From contig NC_091013.1 of assembly GCF_041296385.1 (NCBI RefSeq), positions 29,831,001-29,895,000 of the forward strand: a stretch of DNA of 64,000 nt, read 5' to 3'. This DNA is from Aphelocoma coerulescens (Eukaryota > Chordata > Aves > Passeriformes > Corvidae). The notes below the pieces were generated by a model. It was given only the letters and a program-made list of their open reading frames with translations. It was not told the DNA's origin and made no database searches. Shown here one piece after another: positions 12,768 through 24,659 of this stretch. Each line of letters opens with the position of its first letter. Position 1 is the first letter of the stretch. The position numbers and the translations under genes are program-made.

Positions 12768-12801
<34 letters not shown>
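12764..12801. repeat. (TA)n microsatellite
   Basis: A pure AT run occupies 12775-12800 (13 units), preceded by a degenerate ATGTATATACAT start. Confidence 0.95.
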
Positions 12802-12802
<1 letters not shown>

Positions 12803-13134
12803 GGCAATACTTCAAAAGCTAAGGTCATCTTTGGGCAAAATTTGATCAAAAGAGAGTGGACAGAAGTACCTTGCAAATGCCAAGGCTAAAAGCAGGCATG
12901 GCAAAAATCTTTTAATGAGCTGGCAATACAAATTGTGTGACAAATTAACATCCCTTCATCTTTTTAACATGTAATGGCAAAGGTGAGACTTTACAAGCAG
13001 AACACAGCTCTGAGTCCAGCAATGCAAAGATCCTGGAAAACTGCCCTAGTGGAGGCTGGGGGATTACCTTGGAGCCGGGGGATCCTCAAGCCCAGCAGAG
13101 CCAAAGACCTCTTTCTACTCCACCCCACCAAAAG

Positions 13135-13157
13135 ACATATGGCCAGAGCCCATATGT
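13135..13157. repeat. Inverted repeat, 8-bp arms
   Basis: ACATATGG (13135-13142) and its exact reverse complement CCATATGT (13150-13157) flank a 7-base spacer. Each arm contains CATATG, an E-box core. It is short enough to be chance. Confidence 0.6.
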
Positions 13158-14052
13158 GCTGGAAACACTTTCAATGGCACAAAACCACCTTGGAGGATGC
13201 TACAAGCCAGTGGGGCTTACAGCAGCCTTGAGGTGTTCTGAAATATACAGATGAGCCACTGTCAGCCCTGAAATACAGACAGGGCAAAGGTGGCAAAAAT
13301 CTGCTTTTCTGCATTTCCTCACCATTTGCCACTTACATCACCACAGTCCACGGGTCAAATTCACATCTCACGTGATCTGAACATAGCCAGGGCCTTCTGG
13401 AGGATGAATTTGGTCTGGTATCTATAGTCTCTTAGTTATAGTTAAGTCCACTGCAGTACTTAAAAAGGTACAATTAAAAGATAATGTGAAATGAAGCCTT
13501 GCTGAAACAAAAATCCAGACAGAAAAACATTTTAATGATGAGGGCTTTAGTAAGATTACAACTGAAATCTTAAAAATAACAAAAAAAAATTAAAAAAAAC
13601 CTTAAAAACAACAAAAAAGGCAAGCCACTTTAGACAGAATTAATCTTTCCTAAGCCTTTGTCTTCTCCAGTCCCAACTGGACTCCCTCTGCCTCTGAAGG
13701 ACAAATTTGCCCCTCAGAGATAGGTGGGACAATTTGCACGGCAGCCTCTTTCCAGAGTCTATAGAGGTAGCCTGTCCACCCTACTTAGGGCACGTCTTGA
13801 AGCAGTTAAGGCTGGGCAGTGGAAAGCCTCCCCATCATAGCTAAGAGAGAGTTTTCCAAACACTGGCAGATGCACTGGAAAGAGGCATTCTGTGATCCCT
13901 GTTCATTAATGGCCAATATATTTTAGTTTATTTTTGTAACTGTTTTTAAGAACACCCTAGAGTCAGATATAGCATGCATAGTATCACCAGACAGAGCGCA
14001 GTAGATCGCGTTCTTCGTGTTGTAGTTAGTTTTCAATGCTATTGATCCAGGG

Positions 14053-14057
14053 GTCTG

Positions 14058-14104
<47 letters not shown>
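14053..14104. repeat. (ATCT)n tetranucleotide microsatellite
   Basis: Eleven pure ATCT units at 14061-14104 are preceded by two GTCT units. Long uninterrupted arrays like this are usually length-polymorphic. Confidence 0.97.
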
Positions 14105-15109
14105 CTTTTTACATCAAAGTACTTCGCAAAATAGGAAAGCCCTCTTGAGCAGTAATTATAATTGTCCCATCTTAAACTCATGGGTGCACTCCAAAAATAT
14201 TTATGGTGGATAGTTGGATGATTCTACATCATCCCTTCTCCTCTTTTTTTTCCTGTTTTACCATTACACAGCCTCCCCAATATCCTGCCATCCTCTCCCC
14301 AGAGTGATTACAATCTCCAGCCTCTCTAGAAGCTTATCTGCTTATACATCGCATGAGAACACAGTTTCTTGCTCATATAATAACCAAGAAGTAAACAAAT
14401 AAAGGAAAACACTAATTCTGAGGCTGACTGAATGAGCTGTGGTAAGCATTTATAGTATTTTGGAGGATATTATGCCACTGACTTGTAAATTTTCTGTGGA
14501 GCTCATTTTAAGCCATCTTTCATCTCACATTTCAGTGTCTCATCTACTAGAGGGTGACTTTACTAGGAAACCAAGCCTTGAAAACAATTTGCAATTCTGA
14601 CTATTCTAGGAGATCATAGGGAGGCCAGATAAAAATGCAAGTTTTGAAGAGGCACCAGTTTTTCACCTTAGGACATGTAAAATTCTCAAACTTCAATATC
14701 CCAAGGTCACATTGCATGTCACAGCAAATTTTACTTACCTTAGGCAAAGCAGTAAAGTAGTTCTTTATTTAAACACACAAATTAATTCACAAAATGTGCA
14801 CATGAAAAGATACCCCAGCCATGATTCACAAAATACCTACAAGATACCCAAGCCCATCCATAAATCATTGTTTTTCAGTATGGTTTTCTATAATTACATC
14901 TGTTAACAAATGTAGCAAATTCAATTAAAATTTAACTGGCAGTGCATGGAAGCAAAACAGGTTCACTTCTATTATGTCAAACACCTTATTTTATGCCATG
15001 CATGTTAAGGTTTAAGGCTCCTTAAGGCTTGCAACTGCAACATTTTAACTGATATCTGGAGGCTTGTAATTGTATGTGTGCACATCAATTATGGATTGGA
15101 TTCAGCATT
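14105..15109. other. Non-coding DNA, nothing firm
   Basis: A CTAAG|GTAAGT donor-like site lies on the minus strand (plus-strand position about 14740), but the upstream minus-strand sequence is closed in all frames and lacks an acceptor. Nothing else is recognised. Confidence 0.5.
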
Positions 15110-15430
15110 TTCAGATAACTTCACCAATCACAAAGAGAGCTCAGTGGTCTCCTGGCATTTTCGGAGCAGTTTGATTACAGGTGTAATACATACAGCCTTG
15201 TTAGCTCTCAGTGATGAGGGATTCCCTTCCCTTCTGGGTTCTAGCTGAGGCACTGACCATTGCTTTTCACTAACAATTTCTATCTGCTCCCAAGAGATGT
15301 TTTAATGAGCCCCTCCGACATGGCCAAAGGCAAGAAATGTTCTCTGGGCCAGTGAGGTGAAGAGCCAAAGCTTAGCCTACTAGGCAAGCAATAATTAATA
15401 AGGCATTTTTGATTCATCTCAATTCATTAA
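15110..15430. promoter_or_regulatory. Candidate conserved non-coding block
   Basis: High-complexity sequence lacks simple repeats and carries several AT-core homeodomain-like motifs (ATTAATAAGG near 15392, TTAATGAG near 15301). Its texture is that of vertebrate conserved non-coding elements. Conservation itself cannot be seen in one sequence. Confidence 0.25.
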
Positions 15431-15734
15431 CAAAGTTACTTTTTTTTTTTATTTTTATTACTGCTAAGCAACACAACGTTAAGTCTGTCACATTACTCAC
15501 AAGTATTGAATGAAAAACTCGTGCCAAGGTACGCAAAAAAAATTAATTTATGACAAAAATAAATGAATTTGGAATACTAATTGGGAGAAAGCAACTGACA
15601 GAGTGAAAGATTGATTTTAGGGGAAATGGAGAAATCTGTTTTTTGTTTATTTTAAGAACAGGGAACGAATTCTGATGAAAAATGTATAGCCAGCTAGGTT
15701 AGTAGAGGATGTTAGATGTGTCTGAAATTTTCCT

Positions 15735-16010
15735 AAAATTCATGGCTATCTGCAAATCACGCAGAGTGACTGTGGGCTGTGGTCTGTTTGAATTAATGGC
15801 AATAGCTCATTGAGACCCTCAGAGTGTGTTGCCCCATGACAAACAGTTTGTCAGGTAACAAACATTGCTTCTTTGCAGTTAATATCTTTCCTTGCTTCTT
15901 TCCTGCTTAATATCAGGAATAACTGATTTACAAGGGGCCAAACTTCTGCTGGAATAATCTAAACAAACTGCTAAGAGCTGATTAAGGGATCCTTCAAATT
16001 TTGTTTTCAT
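15735..16010. promoter_or_regulatory. Candidate regulatory block with a 17-bp palindrome
   Basis: The block contains TGACAAAC-A-GTTTGTCA at 15837-15853, a perfect 8-bp inverted repeat around one base, with TGACA half-sites of the TALE homeodomain type (MEIS/TGIF). It also holds ATTAA cores near 15795 and 15877. The palindrome is seen directly; the regulatory role is inferred. Confidence 0.3.
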
Positions 16011-16179
16011 AAGTCAGGATCTAGAGAGAGACAACCAGCTTTGATAAGTTGTTTGGCATTTTGCTTCCTTCCTCCTTTCCCTGCACTGAGGAAAAAGAGA
16101 AAGACATTGCCAGGAGGAGGAGTAATAAGAAATATTAGTTAAAAACAGGGTGCATCAAAACTGAAGCTCTTTAGAGATA

Positions 16180-16460
16180 TGGAGGGGGCATCAATCACTT
16201 CTGTGGGCACATTAAGCTGTTACATATTATAGCCATCTCAGTTTAAGTGGTGTAAGGCTCATCTCATTTGCATTTGTTGTGTTACAATCTTGCTTCAGGC
16301 CTGTCTCCACAGTGAATAAGGTGGCTGTGCAAGGCAGCTTGTGGCTGGCATAAAGGATATGTCAGAGTCAAGCTGCTTCACTAATCAGCTTTGCTGGGGC
16401 AGATACATGATAGTCTATGTGAAGAAATTTAGATAATAGTATACAGCATCCACTGGAACT
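16180..16460. promoter_or_regulatory. Candidate regulatory block with POU octamer
   Basis: The exact POU octamer ATTTGCAT is at 16266-16273 in high-complexity sequence, followed within 200 bp by further A/T-core motifs. This and the two blocks upstream lie within 1.6 kb of a CpG island, an arrangement seen around developmental promoters. Confidence 0.25.
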
Positions 16461-16729
16461 GTATATAGTGTATATAGGGCTTTAGACTAACTTCTAATCC
16501 TTCATGGAAAATTTGTAAATACTGCAGTGATGTTCTAGTGACCTCTAAAGGCAGCTGGTTCTCGCTGTGTAGCACTTTTTGTTAAACCTCCCGCTTTGTA
16601 AGGCACATAATGCTAATGTTCCTAAAGGCTCTACATGGAGAATTTCCCCAAAAATATGATTTCGCCATTAAACATTCCACGTTTCACTGCCACCTTCCCA
16701 CTCCCCCCCATTGTCCGCAGGAGCTGCAG

Positions 16730-16965
16730 GTGAACCCCTCACGCCAGCCCTCCTGCCTGCCGGCGCCCCGTCCTCCCCTCAGCCCTCAGCCCTCGCCCTC
16801 CCGCCCGTCCCTCCCCGTTGCGGTCACGCCGCCGCCCGCGCGGGGCCAGCCGGGGCCGCGCGCCCTCGCCACAGCAGCCACGGCGAGCGTGGCCCTCCCC
16901 TGGGGCTCGCCAGTGGCAGCCGGCGTCTCTGCTGTGGTCTCGCCTTCCGCTCCTCCTCTAAACTA
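16730..16965. promoter_or_regulatory. Isolated CpG island
   Basis: This is the only strongly GC- and CpG-rich stretch in the window, densest at about 16755-16895, with many undepleted CG dinucleotides and CCCGCCCG-type Sp1-like boxes. CpG islands of this kind usually mark promoters or first exons in birds and mammals. Frames are open across it on the plus strand (one from ATG near 16610, to 17029), but the translation is Pro/Ala/Ser/Arg-rich as expected of any GC-rich DNA. I do not call a protein. Direction of transcription cannot be set. A GC-rich remnant of a mobile element is the main alternative. Confidence 0.55.
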
Positions 16966-17198
16966 CTTGGCATTATCAACTTTCCCGCATCCAGCAGGCC
17001 AGGCCAGGGGCTTTATTAACATAGAATAGCCGTGCCTCGCCACAGGCCAGCCAGCATGGGTGCTGCTCCGAGTCGAGTGGGACTGCAGTGTTAAGCTGGC
17101 TAAAAAAATGTAAGTTTCTATAGACATTACTCTTCTGTTTCACATTTTGTTTTCCTTTCTTTTTCCCTTTGGTGATTTTAAAACTACATTTATGAGAG

Positions 17199-17229
<31 letters not shown>
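17199..17229. repeat. Poly(A) tract, 31 A
   Basis: A pure A run about 230 bp beyond the CpG island. It could be the tail of a retroposed copy, but I find no target-site duplication or recognisable retroposed body upstream. Confidence 0.95.
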
Positions 17230-17231
<2 letters not shown>

Positions 17232-17580
17232 AACAAGAAGAGAAGGCTGGAGTTGAGATTCAACTGCCCTCCCTCAACCCTTTCCGGCACAGCGTTTCCA
17301 ACTCTCTGCAGCACTGCATTCTTCCCACTGCCATTCCCCTTCAAGCTCAGTAGCAGGTCTAATGTGCCATTTTCTTGAGCACCAGTTTTCAAAGATGGCC
17401 AGATCACTCAAATCAACCTTCCCCTGTCTGGGCAGGTTGCTCCTGCCATGCACTTCTCCTGCGTGTTCAACTTCTCCAGTCAGCAGCTCTGATGGTGAGC
17501 ATAAGACGCCGTGCTTTGTTTGCTTTAGGCATGATTAAACAATTAAGCTGGACATTTGGGTCCATTTGTGCAATGGTGTG

Positions 17581-17594
17581 CACACACACACACA
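17581..17594. repeat. Short (CA)7 repeat
   Basis: Seven CA units follow GTGTG, forming a small alternating purine-pyrimidine stretch. Confidence 0.9.
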
Positions 17595-17759
17595 TTTAAC
17601 ATCAGATTATAAATAAAAGCTATAAAGTTTTTTAAATGCAGGTGAATTCTACAGAATAGTAGGTCAGTAATGTCTTTTCCTGCTCCCCTATTGAGGACAA
17701 GGGGAGTGTTTTTTAAAATAACCTTCTCCTCTTCCTCACAGCCACCGAGAACCACCCCC

Positions 17760-17762
<3 letters not shown>

Positions 17763-17802
<40 letters not shown>
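17763..17802. repeat. (AC)20 microsatellite
   Basis: Twenty uninterrupted AC units, preceded by six C's (17755-17760) and followed by TCTCACAC. Alternating AC can adopt Z-DNA. Confidence 0.97.
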
Positions 17803-17805
<3 letters not shown>

Positions 17806-18252
17806 CACACATGATGAAAGACCTATAAAGTTGAATAGTTGTGAGATAATAACTCTAATGGTAAAGGTCCCAGCATACGTATACCACCCTGCCTCTGGCA
17901 GTAATCCTGGCTTTGGGGATCTGAAATTTCCTAAAGATGTATTAGTGTCTTATACACATGTGCTCTTGTGCACTCATAATCCTTTTCACTAGCTTCTTAG
18001 CTGCATGCTTTGTATTTAAATTTTCCTTCTGACCAAGTAAATCCCTTTGGATGAAGTGACAGGAGCTTTTCAGCACCCATAGCTGGGTGACAGCTGGTGT
18101 AGAGGCTCTGAAAGACTGCAAAGTGTTCCTTACTAGCTTTCTTCAGGACCAGTGTCAGCCACCAGCTGAGCGATTTGTTAGCTCCCCTTTGGGCATCAGT
18201 CAGCTGAAGAGGCTCACATTAAAGGCTAAAGTAATACAATAGATATTAATAT

Positions 18253-18266
18253 AAAAAAAAAAAAAA
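18253..18266. repeat. Poly(A) tract, 14 A
   Basis: A pure A run just downstream of the exon-like segment at 18147-18230. No tail function is implied. Confidence 0.9.
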
Positions 18267-20119
18267 CAACCACCAATATCTGTGCTCCTGGTTTTACTGT
18301 GCTTTTAATTAGGTGCTTATTCATTATATGTGAATACGGTACATTTTCATTAATTCAGGAAACCCTTTATTAATACTGTATGAAGTATGTATGCCTGCCT
18401 CAGAAACACACTGTTAAACTTTGACTTAAAAGACATAATTGTCAGAAGCTTTTCTAGGAGCAGCACAGCAGTTAAAGTAGTTTACTTACAGATCACAGAA
18501 CCTGATGTTTGTATTTATTTTCCCTCAAGTAAAGTTTCCCTGAAAATGTCCAATATGTAATATATTCTGTTATTTAATTCTAGATTCGAAGGTTTGCTTC
18601 TCAGGGGTTCTGGCAAGTTTTTGCTATTGGAATTAGTAATGAGGAGCACTGGAAGTGCGGAAGTAAATCGTGCAGTGTAATCAGGTTGTTAAAGGAGAAG
18701 CAATCCAAAAATGGGACTGTTTCAGAACCAAACTAGGGCTGGATATAGTATTGCAGGATGCTGCCTGCACAGACTTCTCTAAGGGGGTGCTGGCACCAAG
18801 GCAGGCGAGAAATTCTCTACCATTTCTCCAACAAGGAAAGCTAAGATTAATTTAAAAGAAGTCAATTTTAAAACACAGTGGCTCGTAAGATAAAATTTTT
18901 AATTATTTATTGATCTCTAAGGAGAGTGAAGTACTGAGCTAGGTAAAACTCCCACAGCATTCAAGTTGTTTTGCTTGAGTAAGGACTGTCGGTTTAGACC
19001 AAAGACTTATGAGAATTGCTTTACAAAAATAGTAATTAATATTCAAAACTTTGTTGCTGTGCCACCCACACACATATTTGTGAAAGTATCTCAACTTTTA
19101 AATAATAATCCAGACCTGTGATAATCAAACATGTAGAAGTATTTTAATTGTATTATTTTATATAATTTATATTGTAGTAATAAAATTCTCATTTACAAAC
19201 TGAGATATAGGAAATTGTGAAGTTTCTTTCTCGGGGCTGATATGTTTTAATAAAGTTGGGATGTGTGTAAAGAGAGCTTCTCTTTTTTTTTTCCTTGTCT
19301 AGAAATGAAGAGGGGTCCTACAGGAATAAATCAAAAATCCAAAAAATACATGAATTCACTCAAAGCTTTGAATTATTATTATTCCTAAAACAAATAGATA
19401 AATTAAAACTACAGATATCTGAGGCAGTTCCCAATTCAAATATTGCTCCCAATGATTAAAATTAAACCAACTTTGAGCCTTTGATTCATGTTCAGTAAAA
19501 AACTTTGAAAGTAATTTCTGTAAGAATTCTCTTTTTCAAAGAAATGTAACAGCTTTCAATACCATGGATTTCACTCAAAGTTTCTTTCCATTTTAATCAG
19601 GTCTGGAGGTTTATTGTCTATTATTTTTCAGTGACAGTTGCTAATTGAATAAGATCTATTTTGTAGAAATAATAAAATTCGCAAGGTGCTTCTTATCTGT
19701 GAGTGATAGATCACAGAAATGAGGAATATTATTCAAATGAATTAAAATAAAACATTGTTTTCTGGCTCTTCTTTTTACTTTGGAAACTTAACGAAACTAA
19801 TTTACAAAGAAAAAGTGAGGTTTTTTATTTTAAAGCCTTTTCGATTTCTCTGCAGAGGCAGTTACATACCTACCACAAGAACGTACAATGCAGTTTCAGT
19901 AAAGAGACAGCATTACCTTTTACAGGCCAAATCACAGATGTATTTACAGTTCTCACTCCTCCTGTACCCTTTGAATGTATTCTTGTTATTCATTCTTACA
20001 TCTGGATTTTGACCCTTCTTTGCATACATTTTTCCCACTTCAAAAATATACTGCTGTTGAGCCAGAAAATAAACACTCACTAAAATCTCAAATTAAGCTT
20101 CCCCCTGAATGAATTGTTG
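18267..20119. other. AT-rich non-coding DNA, nothing firm
   Basis: No repeat family was recognised. A strong acceptor-like run ends at 19302 and is followed by a 51-codon opening with no ATG need and a stop at 19457; it is discussed among the findings. Confidence 0.5.
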
Positions 20120-20170
20120 AGGGACCTGATCCTGCACTAGCTGAAGTCAGTGGAAGTTTTAATCACAAAT
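20120..20170. repeat. Possible ancient amniote interspersed repeat fragment
   Basis: GGGACCTGATCCTGCACTAG followed by CTGAAGTCAGTGGAAGTTTT resembles a low-copy old repeat that I recall as widespread in birds, crocodilians and turtles, with the phrase CCTGATCCTGCA ... TGAAGTCAATGG. I cannot name the family with certainty. Confidence 0.4.
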
Positions 20171-20329
20171 CACACAAGCAAATGAGACAAGGGGCCTTAT
20201 AGTCATAATACCTGGTCAACCTTCTGAGCTGCAGAACTGAAAGCTTTCTTGTAAGTGTTGTAATTCTAGAAATCTGCTAATAATAAAAATGGAATTTGGG
20301 AAAGTTTTTAGTTTGAACTCAGGCATTTC

Positions 20330-20460
20330 ACTTAGGTCATGATCCCAAGCACTTCTTCAGCATGTTTTTCCCTTATGAATTATTAATACAAGGCTTGTAA
20401 TGGGCTCACAAGTGACTCCGGAGTCCTTATTAGTAAATCATGGTCACAATATCAAACTGA
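20330..20460. promoter_or_regulatory. Candidate conserved non-coding block
   Basis: High-complexity sequence with TGAATTATTAATAC and paired GGTCAT/GGTCAC nuclear-receptor-like half-sites (near 20336 and 20441). This is inferred from texture only. Confidence 0.22.
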
Positions 20461-21516
20461 AAAATTCACAGGATGTATTGTAAAGAAAATATTTAATGAT
20501 ATTTGAGAGAGAAAAAGTATACAATAACAAAATGTAAGAGAGTCTATTTCCTCTAAATATTAATTGTTGTTTTCCCAAATTGGGTTAATGAAAGTTCCTA
20601 AATATTCCAAGCTTTTTTAGGTTGGGTTTTTTTTATTCTTGTTTTAAGAATTTTTTTTCTGATTATTTTATACCAGCTTGTTTTACAGATTACTTATTCT
20701 ATATAAAGCATTGATGGTGCTGTTTTATTTTTATTTTTAAATATACAGCAACTTTTAAAAAAATATGGGGCATACCTGTATGTTTGGTGTCTGTTTACAT
20801 TTTCTGTAATGTAGTCATTAAGCATACAACATAGACTTAAAGGATGTCAAAACTGACAACCACACTATGATTGATGATGCTGTGCTAGACTAATTCTTAC
20901 CAGGTGTGGTGTGATGTGAATTCAAATGCAGCTCAGGGTTCTTATTTGTATTAGTAAAGTTGTGATTTGTCAAAGTTCTGTGACTTCTTAACCCACTAAA
21001 TCCATCTTCTAATCCAAGTTTTTCTTCGCCTTTTCGCTGTGTACAATATTTTTCTTTCTCTTTCTCAGCAAAGCAACCCTTACGACTTCGTCTGCAGCCA
21101 GGGTTCCTTACGACATCCAGTCCATGTAAATTCCAGAAAATACCAAGTCTGATGAGGTTATGTTAATTAAGTGTAAAATCTACATAAAGGCTTCCTAAGT
21201 GACTTGAGCTAGGGTAGGCAAAATTATGAAGGATGAAATTCACTCCATCAGCATAAAGCATAAACAGGAAGCATTATGTGGATAAGGAATAAAATACATG
21301 ATCTTCAACCAGAAAAAGGGCTACAGCATGGACTTCTTTGGTCCCTACATAAATTGTTTTCATTGTCATCCCTTGTCACTTGCAGAATATGATGAGGGCA
21401 TCATTGAGTTATTACCTCTTGTTAAATGTCAGTGGTAAATATTGGGTGCTTGCACCTTTGAACAACAAATAAACATTCATGAGGTAGCAGAGAGTGTTGG
21501 ATGTAAAGTTTTAGGC

Positions 21517-21537
21517 TTTTTTTTTTTTTTTTTTTTT
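21517..21537. repeat. Poly(T) tract, 21 T
   Basis: A pure T run, compatible with a minus-strand poly(A) tail, but no retroposed body was recognised beside it. Confidence 0.95.
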
Positions 21538-22027
21538 ACCTCTCTCTCCTTTCTACCCCTCACCCTCCTACATTTTTGATTCAGTCCTTACTGGTACATT
21601 CTCAACAGCTGGATCATTCATTGTCAAGCCAAATGTCCAGCACCTTTGAAAACAGAGAACTGTGTTGACCTGGAGTGGGCAATTGAATCGTATCTGTTTG
21701 TTTTCTGGCTGAATGATCTATCCTGCTTGATTGTGTTTATCTTGATTTTATTTATATTTTATTAACAAAAGATATTGGTCTTGCAAGCAGAGTCTCAAGA
21801 AAGTACAAAACATATAACAAAATTCTTAAGAGTCCAATTTGCCTCAACAGGCAAATAATCTAAAAATTTAAATAATCTGATTGAACAAATCATAATAAAC
21901 CCCATCAAATGTTGTGCTGCATGAAATGAAAGTACCTATTACCCCCCACCACTACCTCCCCCTTTCCTTCACCAGGCCCTGTTTCACTCAGGTCTAATTT
22001 TAAATGATCGCTTTCTCATGCAAATAT

Positions 22028-22085
22028 CCATTGATTTGAATGAGATTTTACAAGGGTAAAGGCTGAGCAAAGACTTTGGGATGCG
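22028..22085. repeat. Possible ancient amniote interspersed repeat fragment
   Basis: CCATTGATTTGAATGAGATT, followed by CAAGGGTAAAGGCTGAG, resembles the old repeat phrase CCATTGACTTCAATGGGATT ... GTAAGTGAG. It is a diverged fragment, family not named. Confidence 0.4.
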
Positions 22086-22518
22086 ATCTTCAGAAAAAAA
22101 CCCAACCCCTTCTTTTTATGGATACAGAGAGTCACTGTACAGGAAAGTTATTGTACTATTACTGCACAAAGTAGTGGAAGGAGGGCCGGCGTACGGGAAG
22201 GTAACACATGCAATCAGTCTGCAGAGGACTGACAGGCACTGCTTGCACAAGCGCCAGAGTGGGGGGGAGGCAGAGGCTTTGGGCATCCCCTAGATTATTC
22301 AGATATTTCTCTTCAGGATTACTTTGAAACACACTGAAGACCTCTTTGTTGAAAACCACAGGCAAAGCATGGGGTAAGTGGAGAGGGCCAAATTTTAGGT
22401 CTGCTGGTAAATCATGTAGTTGCCTCATACACCAAAACATCAGAGAAAAAGTATTACTTTAATTTGTCAAAGTCCTGAAAACAAGCTCTGAGGGTGGGAT
22501 AGTAGTTTTATAATAATT

Positions 22519-22563
22519 AAAAACAAACAAACAAACAAACAAAAAAAAAAAAAAAAAAAAAAA
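22519..22563. repeat. (AAAC)n followed by poly(A)
   Basis: About five AAAC/CAAA units pass into a 23-base A run (22541-22563), a typical low-complexity A-rich end. Confidence 0.92.
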
Positions 22564-22765
22564 CAACCAACAAAGAAAGCTGTTTTCTTATATTTAGATA
22601 ATTTTATGTTGGTTTTTGGGGGGTTTTTTATTTCAGTCGTAGTAGAGGCCTGAGGAAGTCACAGTGACCCCTGCAGGCAATAGAGTATCCTCAGGATAGA
22701 ACTCAGGAAATCAGCATTATAATTACAGACATAGAACAATTTTTATATATAAGATTACCTTTTTT

Positions 22766-22780
22766 GTTGTTGTTGTTGTT
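22766..22780. repeat. (GTT)5 microsatellite
   Basis: Five GTT units follow a T run. Confidence 0.9.
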
Positions 22781-24659
22781 AAATCCCTTTTTTAGTTTCC
22801 TCTGCATTTTCAGTGTTCGGAAACATGCAGGTGAACTTCAGCGAGCAGGAGCAAGGATTTTCATGTAAAGGGGGACAGGATAAAGAGGGATAAAAATTCA
22901 CTGGAGTTAAGCTTAGCATCTTTATTTGCTAATACAGTCTGTGCTTACAAAATAAATCCAAGTTTTTGACAGCAGAGCAATAGATGTGAGGAATGATCCC
23001 TAAATTTGGAGCCCTGACAACCGGTCTTCCTTCCCCATGAACAAGAGAAGTCTTGCTTTTCTGAACACTTCTTTTAAAGTCAACACAGGTAAATGTATTT
23101 CTTTCTGAATCATTACACTCATGAATTAAAATTCTGTGTCCACTTTGAAATCTCTGTGATAAACACTAGAAATATTTCTATGCCACCCACTTTTTTGCAA
23201 AGGAATTAAAGTATGCCAAGTGCTACTTAATTGACGTTTGTGGCTAGCTTTATTTGCTATTTTTAAAGTACTCCTGTATAAAACTAACTGTCCAAAGAAG
23301 TCCTAATGTCTCTATAAAGACTGTTGTCACTTACTTGAGAGGAGTAGGCATCCTGTGCCAAACAGCATGCGGGCTGGATGACCTGGCACATGGCAGTCAC
23401 AGGAAGGAATGGAGAAATACTTCTTCTTTAATACGAGCAGCATCACATCTGGGTGGAGCTCAAGCAATTCTTGGAGGTCTTACTGGTTTTCACAGATCAG
23501 TCAGTGCTGTTTGCTTTGCTTTGCTCATACTTCATCTCAGTTTACTTGCTGGCATCGAGTTTGTTTCTTCCTCCAGGAGTCCTCTATTTGCATTGCATTC
23601 TGGCTAGTTCATTTTTAGTAGGCTGGAAAAGACTTCCTCCACATTATCAATTGGTGTTAGTGGTGTCAGTGGAAGAAATCTGATAAAAGCAGATTTTCCA
23701 GAGGCCTAGATAGGTAGGATTATGTACTAATATTGATAATTGTTTGTTGCATCTGTATTACAGACTTAACAATATTAAACAACTCTTTGCATTACTGCCA
23801 TTGTTTTGGCAGCTGTAGAGAGTGTGTCCTGACAGATTTGTGAAGGGATGAACTACTTAGTTATTGCTTCCCCTAGTTCTGTTGTTCTAGCTGTTAAAAA
23901 TGCAGCCTTTTCTTTAACAGATCGTCTATCTTACTCACTGCTCTTTTTTTTCTAATCCAGTAAGATATCTCAGTGATGGCTTAGAAGAACAGAAAATTAA
24001 AGCAGAAGAAAAACATTTGGGAGATCTGAACTAATATATTCTCACTTACAAGCCATACGAGGTGCTCTCAACAGCGTTCTTCACACTGTTCCCATTTATG
24101 TGTATCAGCCTTGTGGTCAGGTACTGATTTTTTACCAACTTTCAGCTGAAGGATGGCACTATCATCTTTGAAATATAAGGAGAATGTGAAATAATGAAAC
24201 TTAAGGTAAGGCTTTTTCACATGGGGCTGATCTAGAACACATTTTCTCACCTATATTGAAGGCTGAGAGAGTTCATGAAGCTACTGTTGTTGAACTGCCA
24301 CATTAACTCTTTTTGCCATGCAGTACCTTTGATCAAATGTCCAAGTCCTTAATTGTATTTTTCAATATATATTTCTCCTTAATTTGTAGCATGACTTAAT
24401 CTTTCTTTGTAAATAAGTATTACATATTTTTGCCTATTATCATTTCCATAGGAAGACAAAAAAGGAAGAGGCAGGCAGTTCCAGACCCTTTCATCCCCAC
24501 AGGAGTTACAGAGGTAGAAGAGAGGTGGCATGCAACAGAAGGGAAGTGAGTGGGTTCAAGCAGAGAGCTCTGAAGAGGAATTATATCTGAACGTAATGTG
24601 CTGGCCAACAAAGCACAACTGATAACTTCCAAGGCCATTGTGGACCTAAAATGCTAGCA
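22781..24659. other. Non-coding DNA, nothing recognised
   Basis: Three overlapping plus-strand frames are open around 23254-23683, but they disagree with one another and none has a recognisable peptide. No repeat family is seen. Confidence 0.5.

Noticed and set aside
14700..14745. Minus-strand CTAAG|GTAAGT donor
   Set aside because: Upstream minus-strand sequence is stopped in every frame and lacks a polypyrimidine acceptor.
16610..17029. 139-codon plus-strand frame over the CpG island
   Set aside because: Pro/Ala/Ser-rich composition is what GC-rich DNA gives in any frame, and other frames are open too; no recognisable domain.
16976..17407. 143-codon minus-strand frame crossing the poly(A) tract
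   Set aside because: Contains a long run of Phe from the poly(A)/poly(T) tract; a chance opening through simple sequence.
17543..17812. 89-codon minus-strand Cys/Val frame
   Set aside because: Most of it is translation of the (AC)20 microsatellite.
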